Positions 33,873 to 43,014 are shown, counted from the first letter of the stretch. The stretch is DNA of 64,000 nucleotides from WJMT01 sp964599635 (GCA_964599635.1 CAZRGM010000056.1:1-64000); one strand, 5' to 3'. Notes: a model not told the origin generated them from the letters alone. Numbers and translations: made by a program.

Positions 33873-33902
33873 CTTGACATTAAGACACTCAAATATTATA
33901 CT
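33873..33902 (+). promoter_or_regulatory. dnaK promoter overlapped by a HAIR-like HspR operator
   Basis: TTGACA (33874-33879), a 17-base spacer and TATACT (33897-33902) form a near-consensus sigma-70 promoter. Overlapping it, CTTGACA-N7-ACTCAAA (33873-33893) matches the HspR inverted repeat CTTGAGT-N7-ACTCAAG at 11 of 14 positions with correct spacing. A further ACTCAAA half-site is at 33911. The operon includes an HspR gene, so autorepression through this site is expected. No CIRCE element is present. Confidence 0.75.
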
Positions 33903-33937
33903 ATTACTAAACTCAAATTGAAATGTGGAGGTCATAA

Positions 33938-35884
33938 ATGCCAAAAATTATCGGTATTGATTTAGGTACGACGAATTCAGTTGTCGCCATTACAGAAGGT
34001 GATAAACCTATTATCATTTCCAATGAAGAAGGAGGCCGAACCACCCCATCAGTCATTGCCTTCAATGACAAAGGGGAAAGACTCGTAGGCCAGGTCGCAA
34101 AAAGACAGCGGGTTACAAATCCAGAAAACACCATATATTCTGTCAAAAGATTTATGGGGCGCCGTTATAAAGAAGTGTCCGAAGAAATAAAACAAGTCCC
34201 GTTTAAAGTCACTGAGGCTTCCAATGGAGATGTGCGAATAGAAGCAAAAGGAAAGCAGTATGCTCCCCCTGAATTATCAGCGATGATTTTAAAGAAGTTA
34301 AAAAAATCAGCTGAAGATTATCTAGGGGAGAAAGTCGAGAAATCTGTGATCACGGTTCCCGCATATTTTAATGACAGCCAGAGGAAAGCAACTAAAGACG
34401 CGGCCAAAATCGCTGGTTTGGATGCTCAGAGAATCATCAATGAACCCACAGCGGCTGCGTTAGCTTATGGAATGGATAAGAAAAAAGATCAGGTGATAGC
34501 CGTTTACGACTTTGGAGGAGGGACTTTTGATATATCCATTCTCGAAGTTGGTGAAGGTATTGTGGAAGTCAAATCCACAAATGGAGACACCCATCTTGGA
34601 GGCGATGATATAGATCAAGTCGTCCAGGATTGGCTGGTAAAAGAATTCAAAAAAGAAACAGGAATTGACCTGACTAAAGATAAGATGGCTCTTCAAAGAC
34701 TGAAAGAAGCCGCCGAAAAAGCCAAGATGGAACTCTCAAGCACCATGGAAACTGAAGTTAACCTTCCCTTTATCACAGCTGACAGTTCAGGACCTAAACA
34801 TTTGCTGATCAAGTTGACTCGCTCTAAGTTAGAACAGCTTATGGAGTCCATCATTCAAAAGACTGTTGAACCCTGTAAAATGGCTATTGACGATGCCGGA
34901 ATTAAGGCTTCTGATATCAATGAAGTCATTCTCGTCGGTGGTTCCACTCGAATTCCCAAAGTTCAGGAACTCGTTAAAGAGCTGTTTGGAAAAGAACCTC
35001 ATAAAGGAGTCAACCCTGATGAAGTGGTGGCTACAGGAGCTGCTATTCAGGGAGCTGTTTTGTCAGGAGATGTCAAAGATGTTCTTCTTCTTGATGTCAC
35101 TCCGTTAACTTTGGGTATAGAGACCTTGGGCGGAGTTTTTACAAAAATGATTGCCAGGAACACCACCATCCCCACAAAGAAAACTGAAATATTCTCAACA
35201 GCCTCTGATAACCAACCCAGCGTCGAAGTCCATGTGCTCCAGGGAGAACGAGAGATAGCCAAAGACAATCGAAGTTTGGGAAGATTTCATCTGGATGGAA
35301 TTCCTCCTGCTCCCAGAGGAGTCCCCAAAATTGAAGTGACTTTTGATATAAATGCAGATGGAATCCTCCATGTATCTGCCAAAGATCAAGGGACAGGAAA
35401 AGAACAGGCTATTACCATAACAGGACACAGTGGTCTTGAAGAAGAAGAAGTCGAACGGATGGTGAGAGATGCTGATAAACATTCTGAAGAAGACAAAAAA
35501 CGAAGAGAGCTGATAGACATAAAAAATCAGGCAGATAATCTTGTTTATAATCTGGAAAAAACCTTAAGAGAAAACAAAGATAAAATTGATCCGAAAGAAG
35601 CTTCTAAAGTCCAAGCTGAGATTGAAAATACTAAATCAGCCATAGAAGGCGACAATATAGAGCATATAAAGAAAGCGATTGAAAAACTCACTCAGACATC
35701 TCATAAAATAACAGAGATGATGTATCAACAGGCCTCTCAACAGCAAGCTCAGGGTCCAGGAGCTCAAACGGAAGGATCATCTGATAAGGGGCAAGAAAAA
35801 CAAAAAGAATCAGGAAAATCCCAGGAAGAGGAAGAAGTCATTGATGCAGAGGTTGTAGACGAAGACGAAAAAAGTAACAATTAA
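33938..35884 (+). CDS. dnaK: Molecular chaperone DnaK (full-length Hsp70)
   Basis: ATP-driven chaperone. At 648 aa it is complete: the ATPase domain starts IIGIDLGTTNSVVAI and has IINEPTAAALAYGM and YDFGGGTFDISIL. The linker DVLLLDVTPLTLGIETLGG leads to the substrate domain (about 385-505), followed by a full helical lid and the canonical acidic tail EEEEVIDAEVVDEDE. The ribosome-binding site is TGGAGGT. It is the first gene of dnaK-dnaJ-hspR-sigma-dnaC-like and is controlled by the HAIR-like site upstream. Confidence 0.98.
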   Translation: MPKIIGIDLGTTNSVVAITEGDKPIIISNEEGGRTTPSVIAFNDKGERLVGQVAKRQRVTNPENTIYSVKRFMGRRYKEVSEEIKQVPFKVTEASNGDVRIEAKGKQYAPPELSAMILKKLKKSAEDYLGEKVEKSVITVPAYFNDSQRKATKDAAKIAGLDAQRIINEPTAAALAYGMDKKKDQVIAVYDFGGGTFDISILEVGEGIVEVKSTNGDTHLGGDDIDQVVQDWLVKEFKKETGIDLTKDKMALQRLKEAAEKAKMELSSTMETEVNLPFITADSSGPKHLLIKLTRSKLEQLMESIIQKTVEPCKMAIDDAGIKASDINEVILVGGSTRIPKVQELVKELFGKEPHKGVNPDEVVATGAAIQGAVLSGDVKDVLLLDVTPLTLGIETLGGVFTKMIARNTTIPTKKTEIFSTASDNQPSVEVHVLQGEREIAKDNRSLGRFHLDGIPPAPRGVPKIEVTFDINADGILHVSAKDQGTGKEQAITITGHSGLEEEEVERMVRDADKHSEEDKKRRELIDIKNQADNLVYNLEKTLRENKDKIDPKEASKVQAEIENTKSAIEGDNIEHIKKAIEKLTQTSHKITEMMYQQASQQQAQGPGAQTEGSSDKGQEKQKESGKSQEEEEVIDAEVVDEDEKSNN

Positions 35885-35953
35885 CAGGATTATTTTCTGA
35901 TGTACGGTGCTATCATCCGTATAAAAGAAATTGATAGTAACAAAGGGATGCGG

Positions 35954-35982
35954 GGGACTGCCTTGAAATTCAAAGCAGTCCC
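35954..35982 (+). other. Stable stem-loop between dnaK and dnaJ
   Basis: GGGACTGC (35954-35961) pairs perfectly with GCAGTCCC (35975-35982) around a 13-base loop that is itself nearly palindromic. No run of T follows, so it is not a standard terminator. It more likely protects or partially terminates the mRNA and so lowers dnaJ relative to dnaK. Confidence 0.55.
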
Positions 35983-36008
35983 TGTTCCAGAAACAAAAAA
36001 GGCTTCTT

Positions 36009-37112
36009 ATGTCTAAAGATTATTATAAAATCTTAGGTGTTGACAAAAAAGCATCCACCACTGATATAAAAAAAGCTTACCGAAAATTAGCAAGAAAATA
36101 TCATCCTGACTTAAATCCCGGAGATAAATCGGCAGAAAATAAATTCAAAGATATACAGGAAGCCTATTCTGTGCTTAAAGATCCTGAAAAAAGAAGGCAT
36201 TATGACCAATTTGGTGTAGCTGGGGACCAAGGAGCAGGGGGGAGACCCTATCAGCAAAACTTTTCTGGATTTCAGGGTTTTGACTTTTCTGGATTTGGAT
36301 CCTCTTCATTTCAGGACTTTTTTGAAAATATCTTTGGCGCTTCCCAGAAAAGAACCCCTTCAAGCCCTGAAAAAGGAGATGATCTTCTTTATTCTATGAG
36401 GCTTGGTTTTTACGATGCGATCAATGGGATCCAAACGCGTATCAAGTTAACCCGGATGGCGGAATGCCCTAACTGCAGAGGTCAAGGGACGATTTCAGGA
36501 ACAGGAAATCAAGTCTGCCCCGTTTGCGGAGGAACAGGATATACCACAATAAAGAGAGGTTCCATGAGATTTCAAACAACCTGTCCTTCCTGCGGAGGAA
36601 GCGGTGTGTCTAAAGGAAAAGAGTGTCCTGAATGCCACGGGACCGGACAAATAAGAAAATCTGAATTTATCAAAGTAAAAATACCTCCAGGAGTTAATAC
36701 GGGTTCAAAGGTAAGGATCCCCAAAAAAGGAAACGCGGGAAAAAGGGGAGGGCCCCCTGGAGATTTATTCATCAGCATTGACGTTGAGAATCATCCCTTT
36801 TTTAAAAGAGAGGGCTCAAATATATATGTTAAAGTTCCCATTACAGTGACAGAAGCGACGTTAGGGGCTAAAATTCCAGTCCCAACTATCAAAGGGAAAA
36901 GCACCATCCGAATTCCCCCCGGGACACATTCTGGGCAGAAATTCAGATTGAGGGAAAAGGGTACCCCAAAAATTGGACAGAAATGCAGTGGAGATCAATT
37001 TGTAGAAGTGACGATTGTTCCGCCTCCTTTTAATGATGAAAAAATTCGCAGCCTTATGAAAGAACTTGAGAGAGCTTCTGATCAGAATCCAAGAGAACAT
37101 TTAGGCGTATAA
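36009..37112 (+). CDS. dnaJ: Co-chaperone DnaJ
   Basis: 367 aa. The J domain (1-70) carries the HPD motif in KYHPDLNPGDK. A Gly/Phe-rich region follows (about 75-118). The zinc-binding domain has four repeats CPNCRGQG, CPVCGGTG, CPSCGGSG and CPECHGTG (about 153-220), then the two C-terminal beta domains. It stimulates the ATPase of DnaK. It follows dnaK by 124 bp with an intervening hairpin and is 5 bp before hspR. Confidence 0.96.
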   Translation: MSKDYYKILGVDKKASTTDIKKAYRKLARKYHPDLNPGDKSAENKFKDIQEAYSVLKDPEKRRHYDQFGVAGDQGAGGRPYQQNFSGFQGFDFSGFGSSSFQDFFENIFGASQKRTPSSPEKGDDLLYSMRLGFYDAINGIQTRIKLTRMAECPNCRGQGTISGTGNQVCPVCGGTGYTTIKRGSMRFQTTCPSCGGSGVSKGKECPECHGTGQIRKSEFIKVKIPPGVNTGSKVRIPKKGNAGKRGGPPGDLFISIDVENHPFFKREGSNIYVKVPITVTEATLGAKIPVPTIKGKSTIRIPPGTHSGQKFRLREKGTPKIGQKCSGDQFVEVTIVPPPFNDEKIRSLMKELERASDQNPREHLGV

Positions 37113-37117
37113 ACAGC

Positions 37118-37531
37118 ATGACAAAAGAAAACAAAAAAAAAGAAAAAAATAGATATTATCACATAAGCACTGTCTCTGACCTTTATGATGTTCATCCCCA
37201 GACTCTAAGGCTTTATGAAAGAGAGGGGCTTCTAAAGCCTTCTCGAAGTGAAGGCAATACCAGGCTTTATTCAGAAAAAGATCTTGAACAGTTGGAATTT
37301 ATTCTTAACTTGACTCGTGACTTAGGGGTCAATTTAGCAGGGGTGGAAGTGGCCATGAACATGAAAAGAAAAATGGAAAGAATCGAAGAAGAGGTTAATG
37401 AATTTCTTAATTATATCAGAATAGAGTTTTTTGAAGGAAGAGAAGAAGAATTCGAAATTAAAAAGGATTCTTTAGTAAGGCTGAATCCTACAGAAATAAT
37501 AAAAATCGAAAAAAAAAACGACAAACAATGA
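37118..37531 (+). CDS. hspR: MerR-family heat-shock repressor HspR
   Basis: 137 aa. The MerR-type winged helix (about 14-85) reads HISTVSDLYDVHPQTLRLYE followed by REGLLKPSRSEGNTRLYS and DLGVNLAGVEVAM, the sequence pattern specific to HspR. A short coiled-coil tail follows. HspR binds HAIR sites, often with DnaK as co-repressor. The matching HAIR-like site lies over the -35 box of dnaK, so a negative feedback loop is the natural reading. It is 4 bp from the next gene. Confidence 0.92.
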   Translation: MTKENKKKEKNRYYHISTVSDLYDVHPQTLRLYEREGLLKPSRSEGNTRLYSEKDLEQLEFILNLTRDLGVNLAGVEVAMNMKRKMERIEEEVNEFLNYIRIEFFEGREEEFEIKKDSLVRLNPTEIIKIEKKNDKQ

Positions 37532-37535
37532 GGGA

Positions 37536-38384
37536 ATGAAAAAAAAACATACAGAACCCTATCAGTCAAATAATTTAAAAGTGTATTTAAATCAGATAGC
37601 TGAACTCTCTCCTCTTGCCCAAGAAGAAGAAAAAAGGCTGGGCAGACTCATACAAAATGGAGACCAACAGGCTTTGAAAAAATTAATCGAAGCAAATTTA
37701 AAATTTGTCGTTTCCTATGTCAAAAAATACAAAGGAATGGGACTGAGCATTATGGATTTGATCAATGAAGGAAATATTGGACTTATTGAAGCCGCAAAAA
37801 GATATGATCCCAGTAAAAATGTTAAGTTCATCTCATATGCTGTTTGGTGGATACGACAGGCTATATTCAATGCTCTTACCCGAAACTCGAGAATTTATCA
37901 CATTCCTCAAAAACTATCGAACCAGGTCACAGAAATGAAAAAGGTGATTTCGAAACTAAAGAAAGATTTAGGGAGAAATCCAACCAGGGAAGAAATCGCC
38001 AAACAAATGAATATAGAAGTTCAAGATGTGGAGGACCTAGAAATTTTGGAAGAAAAGGACCTCTCCTTAAGTGATAAATATTATAATGAGGAAACAGAAA
38101 TAGGTGATAAGCTTCAAGATACTCTGTCCCCATCAGTAGAATATTCGATTATTAAAAATGCCATCCAAGAACAGATAAGAGATGTCCTTGAAGAACTGGA
38201 TGATAAAGAGGCTTTTGTGTTAAAATTAAGATATGGGCTTGAAGACAACAGGCCGAAAACACTCCAGGAAATCGGTGATATACTTCATGTAACAAGAGAA
38301 AGGATCAGGCAGATCGAGGAAAAGGCCAAAAAAAAGCTTTCAAAGTCTCATACCATGCAGCAGCTCAGAGGATATTTAAACTAA
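37536..38384 (+). CDS. Sigma-70 family RNA polymerase sigma factor (RpoD/RpoS-like)
   Basis: 282 aa. Region 1.2 (LKVYLNQIAELSPLAQEEE), region 2 with MDLINEGNIGLIEAAKRYDP and SYAVWWIRQAI, region 3, and region 4 with TLQEIGDILHVTRERIRQIE. It lacks region 1.1 and the large non-conserved insert of primary sigma factors. The length and wording fit a group 1/2 factor. Encoded in the HspR operon, it may be a stress sigma factor. A reduced primary sigma factor is the alternative; the rest of the genome would decide. Confidence 0.92.
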   Translation: MKKKHTEPYQSNNLKVYLNQIAELSPLAQEEEKRLGRLIQNGDQQALKKLIEANLKFVVSYVKKYKGMGLSIMDLINEGNIGLIEAAKRYDPSKNVKFISYAVWWIRQAIFNALTRNSRIYHIPQKLSNQVTEMKKVISKLKKDLGRNPTREEIAKQMNIEVQDVEDLEILEEKDLSLSDKYYNEETEIGDKLQDTLSPSVEYSIIKNAIQEQIRDVLEELDDKEAFVLKLRYGLEDNRPKTLQEIGDILHVTRERIRQIEEKAKKKLSKSHTMQQLRGYLN

Positions 38385-39139
38385 TGAAAGAAGAAATTTG
38401 TCCTAAATGTCACGGTACAGGTTGGATTTTGGAAACAGATTCTACAGGGAAATCGGTTGCCAAAAGATGTACCTGCTATCTTGAAAATAAGATCAAAGTT
38501 CTTTTAAAACAGGCAAATCTTCCCAAAAGATATGAGGAATGCACATTTGATAATTTTGAAATCCATAATTCCTCCCATAATAATGCTCTGAAAATTTCAA
38601 AAAAATTCGTGAAAAATTATCCCATTCAGGATGTCGGATTGCTGTTTCAAGGTCCATGCGGAGTGGGGAAAACTCATCTGGCTGTAGCCATTATAAATGA
38701 ATTGATTAAAGCTAAATCCGCCAAGTGCTATTTTTGTGACTTTAGAGATTTGATAAGAAATATCCAGAAAAGTTACTCCACAGAATCAACCATGAGTGAA
38801 TCAGAATTGACTGCTCCTATTTTTGAAAGCCATGTCCTGGTTCTGGACGAGCTCGGAGCGAAAAGAACATCTCCATGGGTGGATGAAACCATATTTTATA
38901 TCATCAATCACCGCTACAATCATAAAAAACTCACTGTATTTACATCAAACTATCTTGATAGGGGCGAAGAAGAGGAAGACAAAAGAGAGTCCTATTATAA
39001 AGGTAAAAATCATGAAGACAGTCTGGTGGACCGTATCGGAATAAGGCTCCGATCCCGTATTTATGAGATGTGCAAGCTGGTGACCATGGAAGGTGAAGAC
39101 TACCGCAAAAAGGTGAAGCAGGCAGGTTACCGCTTTTAA
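38384..39139 (+). CDS. DnaC/DnaI-like AAA+ ATPase with N-terminal zinc motif
   Basis: 251 aa. The N-terminus carries CPKCHGTG and a downstream CTC, a small zinc-ribbon-like module as in DnaI. The AAA+ domain has Walker A GPCGVGKTHLAVA (about 87-99) and Walker B VLVLDELGA. Related proteins load the replicative helicase, but the IstB/DnaC group also includes transposition helpers; no transposase is near. Its ATG overlaps the stop codon of the sigma gene by one base, so it belongs to the heat-shock operon. Coupling of helicase loading to heat stress is an inference. Confidence 0.85.
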   Translation: MKEEICPKCHGTGWILETDSTGKSVAKRCTCYLENKIKVLLKQANLPKRYEECTFDNFEIHNSSHNNALKISKKFVKNYPIQDVGLLFQGPCGVGKTHLAVAIINELIKAKSAKCYFCDFRDLIRNIQKSYSTESTMSESELTAPIFESHVLVLDELGAKRTSPWVDETIFYIINHRYNHKKLTVFTSNYLDRGEEEEDKRESYYKGKNHEDSLVDRIGIRLRSRIYEMCKLVTMEGEDYRKKVKQAGYRF

Positions 39140-39141
39140 TG

Positions 39142-39170
39142 TTGCACTTCGTCATATTTTTTGCTATAAA
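39142..39170 (+). promoter_or_regulatory. Predicted promoter of tRNA-Asn
   Basis: TTGCAC (39142-39147), a 17-base spacer and TATAAA (39165-39170), 14 bases before the mature tRNA 5' end. Confidence 0.55.
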
Positions 39171-39184
39171 ATATCTTCTCTCAC

Positions 39185-39260
39185 TCCTCGGTAGCTCAAT
39201 AGGCAGAGCGGGTGGCTGTTAACCACTAGGTTGGGGGTTCGAGTCCCTCCCGAGGAGCCA
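39185..39260 (+). tRNA. tRNA-Asn (GTT)
   Basis: A complete cloverleaf of 76 bases: acceptor TCCTCGG pairs with CCGAGGA, there is a D-arm GCTC/GAGC, the anticodon loop is CTGTTAA with GTT at 34-36, and the T loop is TTCGAGT. Discriminator G and the CCA end are encoded. The sequence is close to other bacterial tRNA-Asn genes. It stands alone between the dnaC-like gene and a two-component pair. The remaining 39261-39387 holds AT-rich sequence with nothing else identified. Confidence 0.97.
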
Positions 39261-39387
39261 TTTTGAACGATTTTTCTTATTATTTTAAGGCCTGTATTCT
39301 GTTAAATCAGACATCCATCATTAGAAAATTTCTGTTGTATCCCTATGGTTTTACAAGTAAAATAATTTTCAAAGGTATCCAAATCAT

Positions 39388-40068
39388 ATGAAGAGACTCA
39401 TTGCGGTCGTGGAAGATGATCCTGATATTGCTGAATTAGTCAGCGTTCATTTAAAAAAAAATCTGTTTGAAGTAAAAACCTTTTTATCAGGCAGTAAGTT
39501 TTATGAGTTTTTGAGCCGCAAAAAACCTGATCTTATCATACTGGATCTACTGCTTCCTGATATAGACGGGCTTGAGATATGCAGAGATTTAAAGGGAAGA
39601 CAGGATACAAAAGAAATCCCCATTATTATGCTCACAGCCAAAGGGGAGGAAATGGATAAAGTTTTGGGGCTTGAACTGGGATCTGATGATTATATGACGA
39701 AACCTTTTTCTCCCAGAGAGCTTGTTGCCCGGGTCAAAGTTGTGTTACGAAGGATGCAGCCAAGTCAGAAGAGTGATGAGCTTAAGGTTGGGGATGACAT
39801 TTCCATAGATAAAGCAAAACATGAAATCCGCCTAAATGGCAAAAAAATAGAACTCACCACAACAGAATTTAAAATACTTGAGTTACTGGCGTCAAAAAAA
39901 GGATGGGTTTTCTCAAGGGAAAAAATACTGGATTATCTATGGGGAGAAGAAAAAGCCGTCCTGGACCGCACCGTTGATGTGCACATACGGCATCTGAGAA
40001 AAAAATTAGGAAAACAAGGGGAATTGATTAAAAGCATAAGAGGGATAGGATATAAATTGGAGACATGA
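39388..40068 (+). CDS. OmpR/PhoB-family response regulator
   Basis: 226 aa. The receiver domain (about 4-117) has the acidic pair EDD, the phospho-Asp in LIILDLLLPDIDGLE and the Lys in DDYMTKPFSPREL. The C-terminal winged helix (about 128-224) includes LTTTEFKILELLASKKGWVF and TVDVHIRHLRKKLG. It overlaps the kinase gene by 4 bp. It is similar in plan to PhoB, but no phosphate transport genes are near, so the stimulus is unknown. Confidence 0.94.
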   Translation: MKRLIAVVEDDPDIAELVSVHLKKNLFEVKTFLSGSKFYEFLSRKKPDLIILDLLLPDIDGLEICRDLKGRQDTKEIPIIMLTAKGEEMDKVLGLELGSDDYMTKPFSPRELVARVKVVLRRMQPSQKSDELKVGDDISIDKAKHEIRLNGKKIELTTTEFKILELLASKKGWVFSREKILDYLWGEEKAVLDRTVDVHIRHLRKKLGKQGELIKSIRGIGYKLET

Positions 40069-41819
40069 AAAAGACATTATTTATAAGAATATTTGGGGGC
40101 TATGTTTTAGTTGTCTTGGCTTTGGGGCTTCTTGTCCTTGTTTTCTCTCATGTTTTTGAGAAAAAATTTCACATCAAGACTTTAACCCAGGAACTTGAAG
40201 ATTTGGGCCGTACTCTAGAGCCCGAAGTCATCAGGTTATATGAACAAAATAATTTCAGTCAATTGGATTTTTATGTCAAAAAGTTAGGAGAAAAAATAAA
40301 CACTCGAATAACTGTTATAGACCTTAAAGGAGTTGTGGTTGCTGATTCGGACAGCAACCCGGAAACCATGGAAAACCACAGGTTTCGCCCTGAAATTATC
40401 AAAGCCTATACTGGAGAAACAGGACAGTCAGTCCGGCTCAGTAAAACAGTAAAAAACAAAATGCTGTATATAGGACTCCCTTTGAAAATCAAAGAAAAAA
40501 TATCTGGCGTTTTAAGGCTTAGTCTTTATTTTAAAGAAATCAATCTTTGGTTTTCAAATTTAAGAAAAAATATAGCTTTTTTTGTTTTAATTCTGATTGC
40601 GCTTTCACTGTTTGCTTCCTATTTCTTCTCTCGCAATATATCCAAGCCTATTCAGAAATTAAGAGATGCGGCTCAAAGGACTGCTTCTGGAGAGCTCAAA
40701 GCCCAGGTTTTTCTCAAGCAAAATGGAGAACTAAAGGAGCTTGCTGAAAGCTTCAACTCCATGACAGAGCGGATAAGTCAGTTATTTAACGATCTCAAAA
40801 CTCAAAAAGAACAGCTCATATGCATACTACAGACCATGGAAGAGGGCCTTGTCACTTTGGATATTAATGGAAAAATTATTTTCTGCAACGACAATTTTAA
40901 GATCATCATAAAAAACAAGACTCCTGAGGGAAAGTTTTACTGGGAGTTCATTCGGGCCCCAGAATTCAAAGATATTTTTTCAAAAATAAAAACGGAACAT
41001 AAAACCCAAATTAAAGAAATCCCCATTCATGAAAGAATTTATCTGTGCAGTGCAAACTATCTAAAAACCCGCAATGAGATGGTCATCACTTTTCATGAGA
41101 TTACAGAGAAAAAAAGCCTTGAAAAGATAAAAAAGGACTTTGTGATCAATGTTTCCCACGAATTGCGAACCCCTCTTACTTCCATTAAGGGTTACCTAGA
41201 AACCATAGAAGGTCTGGACAAGACGCAACAAAAATACCTGGATACAGCGAAAAGAAATACAGACCGGCTTATAAAGATAGTCAAAGATTTACTTTTAATT
41301 TCCGAAATAGAAGCCCATGAGTTTGAATTAAAAAAAGAAAGCGTGGATATCAAAGAATTGTTACTTCGAATCATCCAAATCTTTAAATCAACGATTGAAC
41401 AAAAGAATCTAAAATTAAAAGTTGAGGTCGAAAAAAATCTCCCCAAAGTTAAAGGCGATCCCTTTGAATTAGAGCAGGCATTTATAAACCTTATAGATAA
41501 TGCCGTAAAATATACTGAAGAAGGGACCATTGAAATATCAGCGCAAAGAAAAAATTCAAAAATTGATATTTTGATTCATGATTCAGGGATTGGAATTCCT
41601 CACCAGGATTTACCGCGAATATTTGAACGGTTTTACGTGGTGGATAAATCCCGCTCCAAAGAGGTAGGAGGTACTGGCCTGGGGCTTTCCATCGTAAAAC
41701 ATATCATTCAGATGCACAACGGAACTGTTACCGTCGAAAGCAAACTTGGGGTGGGAACTACTTTTTTTATCAGTCTGCCTGTAGAAAAAATAGATCCGCC
41801 CTCTTATGATATAATATAG
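40065..41819 (+). CDS. PhoR-like sensor histidine kinase
   Basis: 584 aa. Two membrane helices (about 8-30 and 165-187) flank a periplasmic sensor domain. HAMP (about 188-240) and PAS (about 255-350) follow. HisKA has INVSHELRTPLTSIKGYLE and the ATPase domain has DNAVKYTEEG, DSGIGIP and GGTGLGLSIVKHI. This is the classical extracellular-sensing kinase plan and the cognate partner of the overlapping regulator. Confidence 0.95.
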   Translation: MKKTLFIRIFGGYVLVVLALGLLVLVFSHVFEKKFHIKTLTQELEDLGRTLEPEVIRLYEQNNFSQLDFYVKKLGEKINTRITVIDLKGVVVADSDSNPETMENHRFRPEIIKAYTGETGQSVRLSKTVKNKMLYIGLPLKIKEKISGVLRLSLYFKEINLWFSNLRKNIAFFVLILIALSLFASYFFSRNISKPIQKLRDAAQRTASGELKAQVFLKQNGELKELAESFNSMTERISQLFNDLKTQKEQLICILQTMEEGLVTLDINGKIIFCNDNFKIIIKNKTPEGKFYWEFIRAPEFKDIFSKIKTEHKTQIKEIPIHERIYLCSANYLKTRNEMVITFHEITEKKSLEKIKKDFVINVSHELRTPLTSIKGYLETIEGLDKTQQKYLDTAKRNTDRLIKIVKDLLLISEIEAHEFELKKESVDIKELLLRIIQIFKSTIEQKNLKLKVEVEKNLPKVKGDPFELEQAFINLIDNAVKYTEEGTIEISAQRKNSKIDILIHDSGIGIPHQDLPRIFERFYVVDKSRSKEVGGTGLGLSIVKHIIQMHNGTVTVESKLGVGTTFFISLPVEKIDPPSYDII

Positions 41820-41850
41820 AGTTATTGAATCCTGTGAAAGACTAAAAAAA

Positions 41851-43014
41851 ATGAAACTATTCACGACTATCTTCACTGTCTTTTCAGCTATCACCCTTTT
41901 ATTGGCGCAGGAACTACAGCACCAGGTATCCGTAATCAATATTGAGGTTCCTGTCAGAGTTTTTAAAGGGGATGTTTTTGTTAATAGCCTGGATATAAAT
42001 GATTTTGAGCTTTATGAAAACAACCAGCTTCAAAAAATTGAAACCGCATATCTCATTAAAAAAACTGACATAAAAAAAGGGGAAGGCGATCTGAAATACA
42101 GACCTGAAGTCTCAAGGAATTTTGTTTTTCTTTTTGAAGTAACAGACTATCTTCCCAAATTGGGCGAAGCCGTTGAATATTTTTTCAATGAAGTTTTTCT
42201 TCCCGGAGACAATCTGACGGTTATGACACCCCTCAGAACGTATCATTTTAAAAAGGAAGCCTTGGATATCTTACCCAAAGAAGAAATTATCAAACAGCTT
42301 AAAGAAAAACTGAGGACAGATATAACAATAGGGAATTCTGAGTACAAAGACATTCTCAGACAACTTCATGAATTGATGCCTCCAGAAGAAGAAACGATTC
42401 GATACTTCCGAATGCTTTTAAAAAAGATGGAAACTCTCAGGTCAACTAAAGAAGAGAACTTGATGAATTTCGCCTATTTTTTAAAATCAAAAACGGGTCC
42501 AAAGCATGTGTTTCTCTTTTATCAAAAAGAAGTTCTCCCTCAGTTAGATCCTGCCGCCTTAGCCCAGGTTATCTCCATGAATCAGGACAATCAAGCCTTT
42601 CTCATGGAATATTATGACACCATGGAATTTTATAGAAGGGATGTCGCATTTGACATTGAGAAAGTCAAAAAATCCTTTTCTGATTCCTCCATCTCCATCC
42701 ATTTTCTATTCATTACAAAACCTACCTCTATAAACATCACAAGCATGCAGCCTGACGTACTGAATTGGGCCGATCATTCAGAGGATATTTACAGCGCATT
42801 TAAAGAAATGGCTGATGCCACAGGAGGAATCATAGAAAACTCAGCCAACGCTTCAACTTCCTTTAAAAAGGCGGTATCTGCCTCTGAAAATTATTATCTT
42901 CTTTATTATAAACCCGTTAATTATAAACCCGACGGCAAGTTCAGGAAAATTGAAGTTAAAGTCAAAAGCAGCAGCTATCGAGTCACTTATCGATCCGGCT
43001 ATATTGCCAATTGA
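41851..43014 (+). CDS. Secreted VWFA-related protein (acidobacterial type)
   Basis: 387 aa. A signal peptide (1-19, ending LLLAQ) is followed by VINIEVPVRVFKGDVFVNSL and DFELYENNQLQKIE, the opening of the VWFA-related family repeatedly found in acidobacteria (TIGR03436 type). The middle region resembles a von Willebrand A domain, with FVFLFEVTDYLPKLGEAVEY in place of a standard DxSxS metal site, which looks degenerate. The C-terminus YLLYYKPVNYKPDGKFRKIE is also typical. Function is unknown; it gives a taxonomic hint. Confidence 0.8.
   Translation: MKLFTTIFTVFSAITLLLAQELQHQVSVINIEVPVRVFKGDVFVNSLDINDFELYENNQLQKIETAYLIKKTDIKKGEGDLKYRPEVSRNFVFLFEVTDYLPKLGEAVEYFFNEVFLPGDNLTVMTPLRTYHFKKEALDILPKEEIIKQLKEKLRTDITIGNSEYKDILRQLHELMPPEEETIRYFRMLLKKMETLRSTKEENLMNFAYFLKSKTGPKHVFLFYQKEVLPQLDPAALAQVISMNQDNQAFLMEYYDTMEFYRRDVAFDIEKVKKSFSDSSISIHFLFITKPTSINITSMQPDVLNWADHSEDIYSAFKEMADATGGIIENSANASTSFKKAVSASENYYLLYYKPVNYKPDGKFRKIEVKVKSSSYRVTYRSGYIAN

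Noticed and set aside
35954..35990. Rho-independent terminator after dnaK
   Set aside because: The stem is strong but is followed by TGTTCCAGAAAC, not a T run, and dnaJ clearly belongs to the same unit.
38384..39139. IstB helper of an insertion sequence
   Set aside because: No transposase or inverted repeats nearby, and the gene is fused into the chaperone operon by a one-base overlap; a DnaC/DnaI-like reading fits better.
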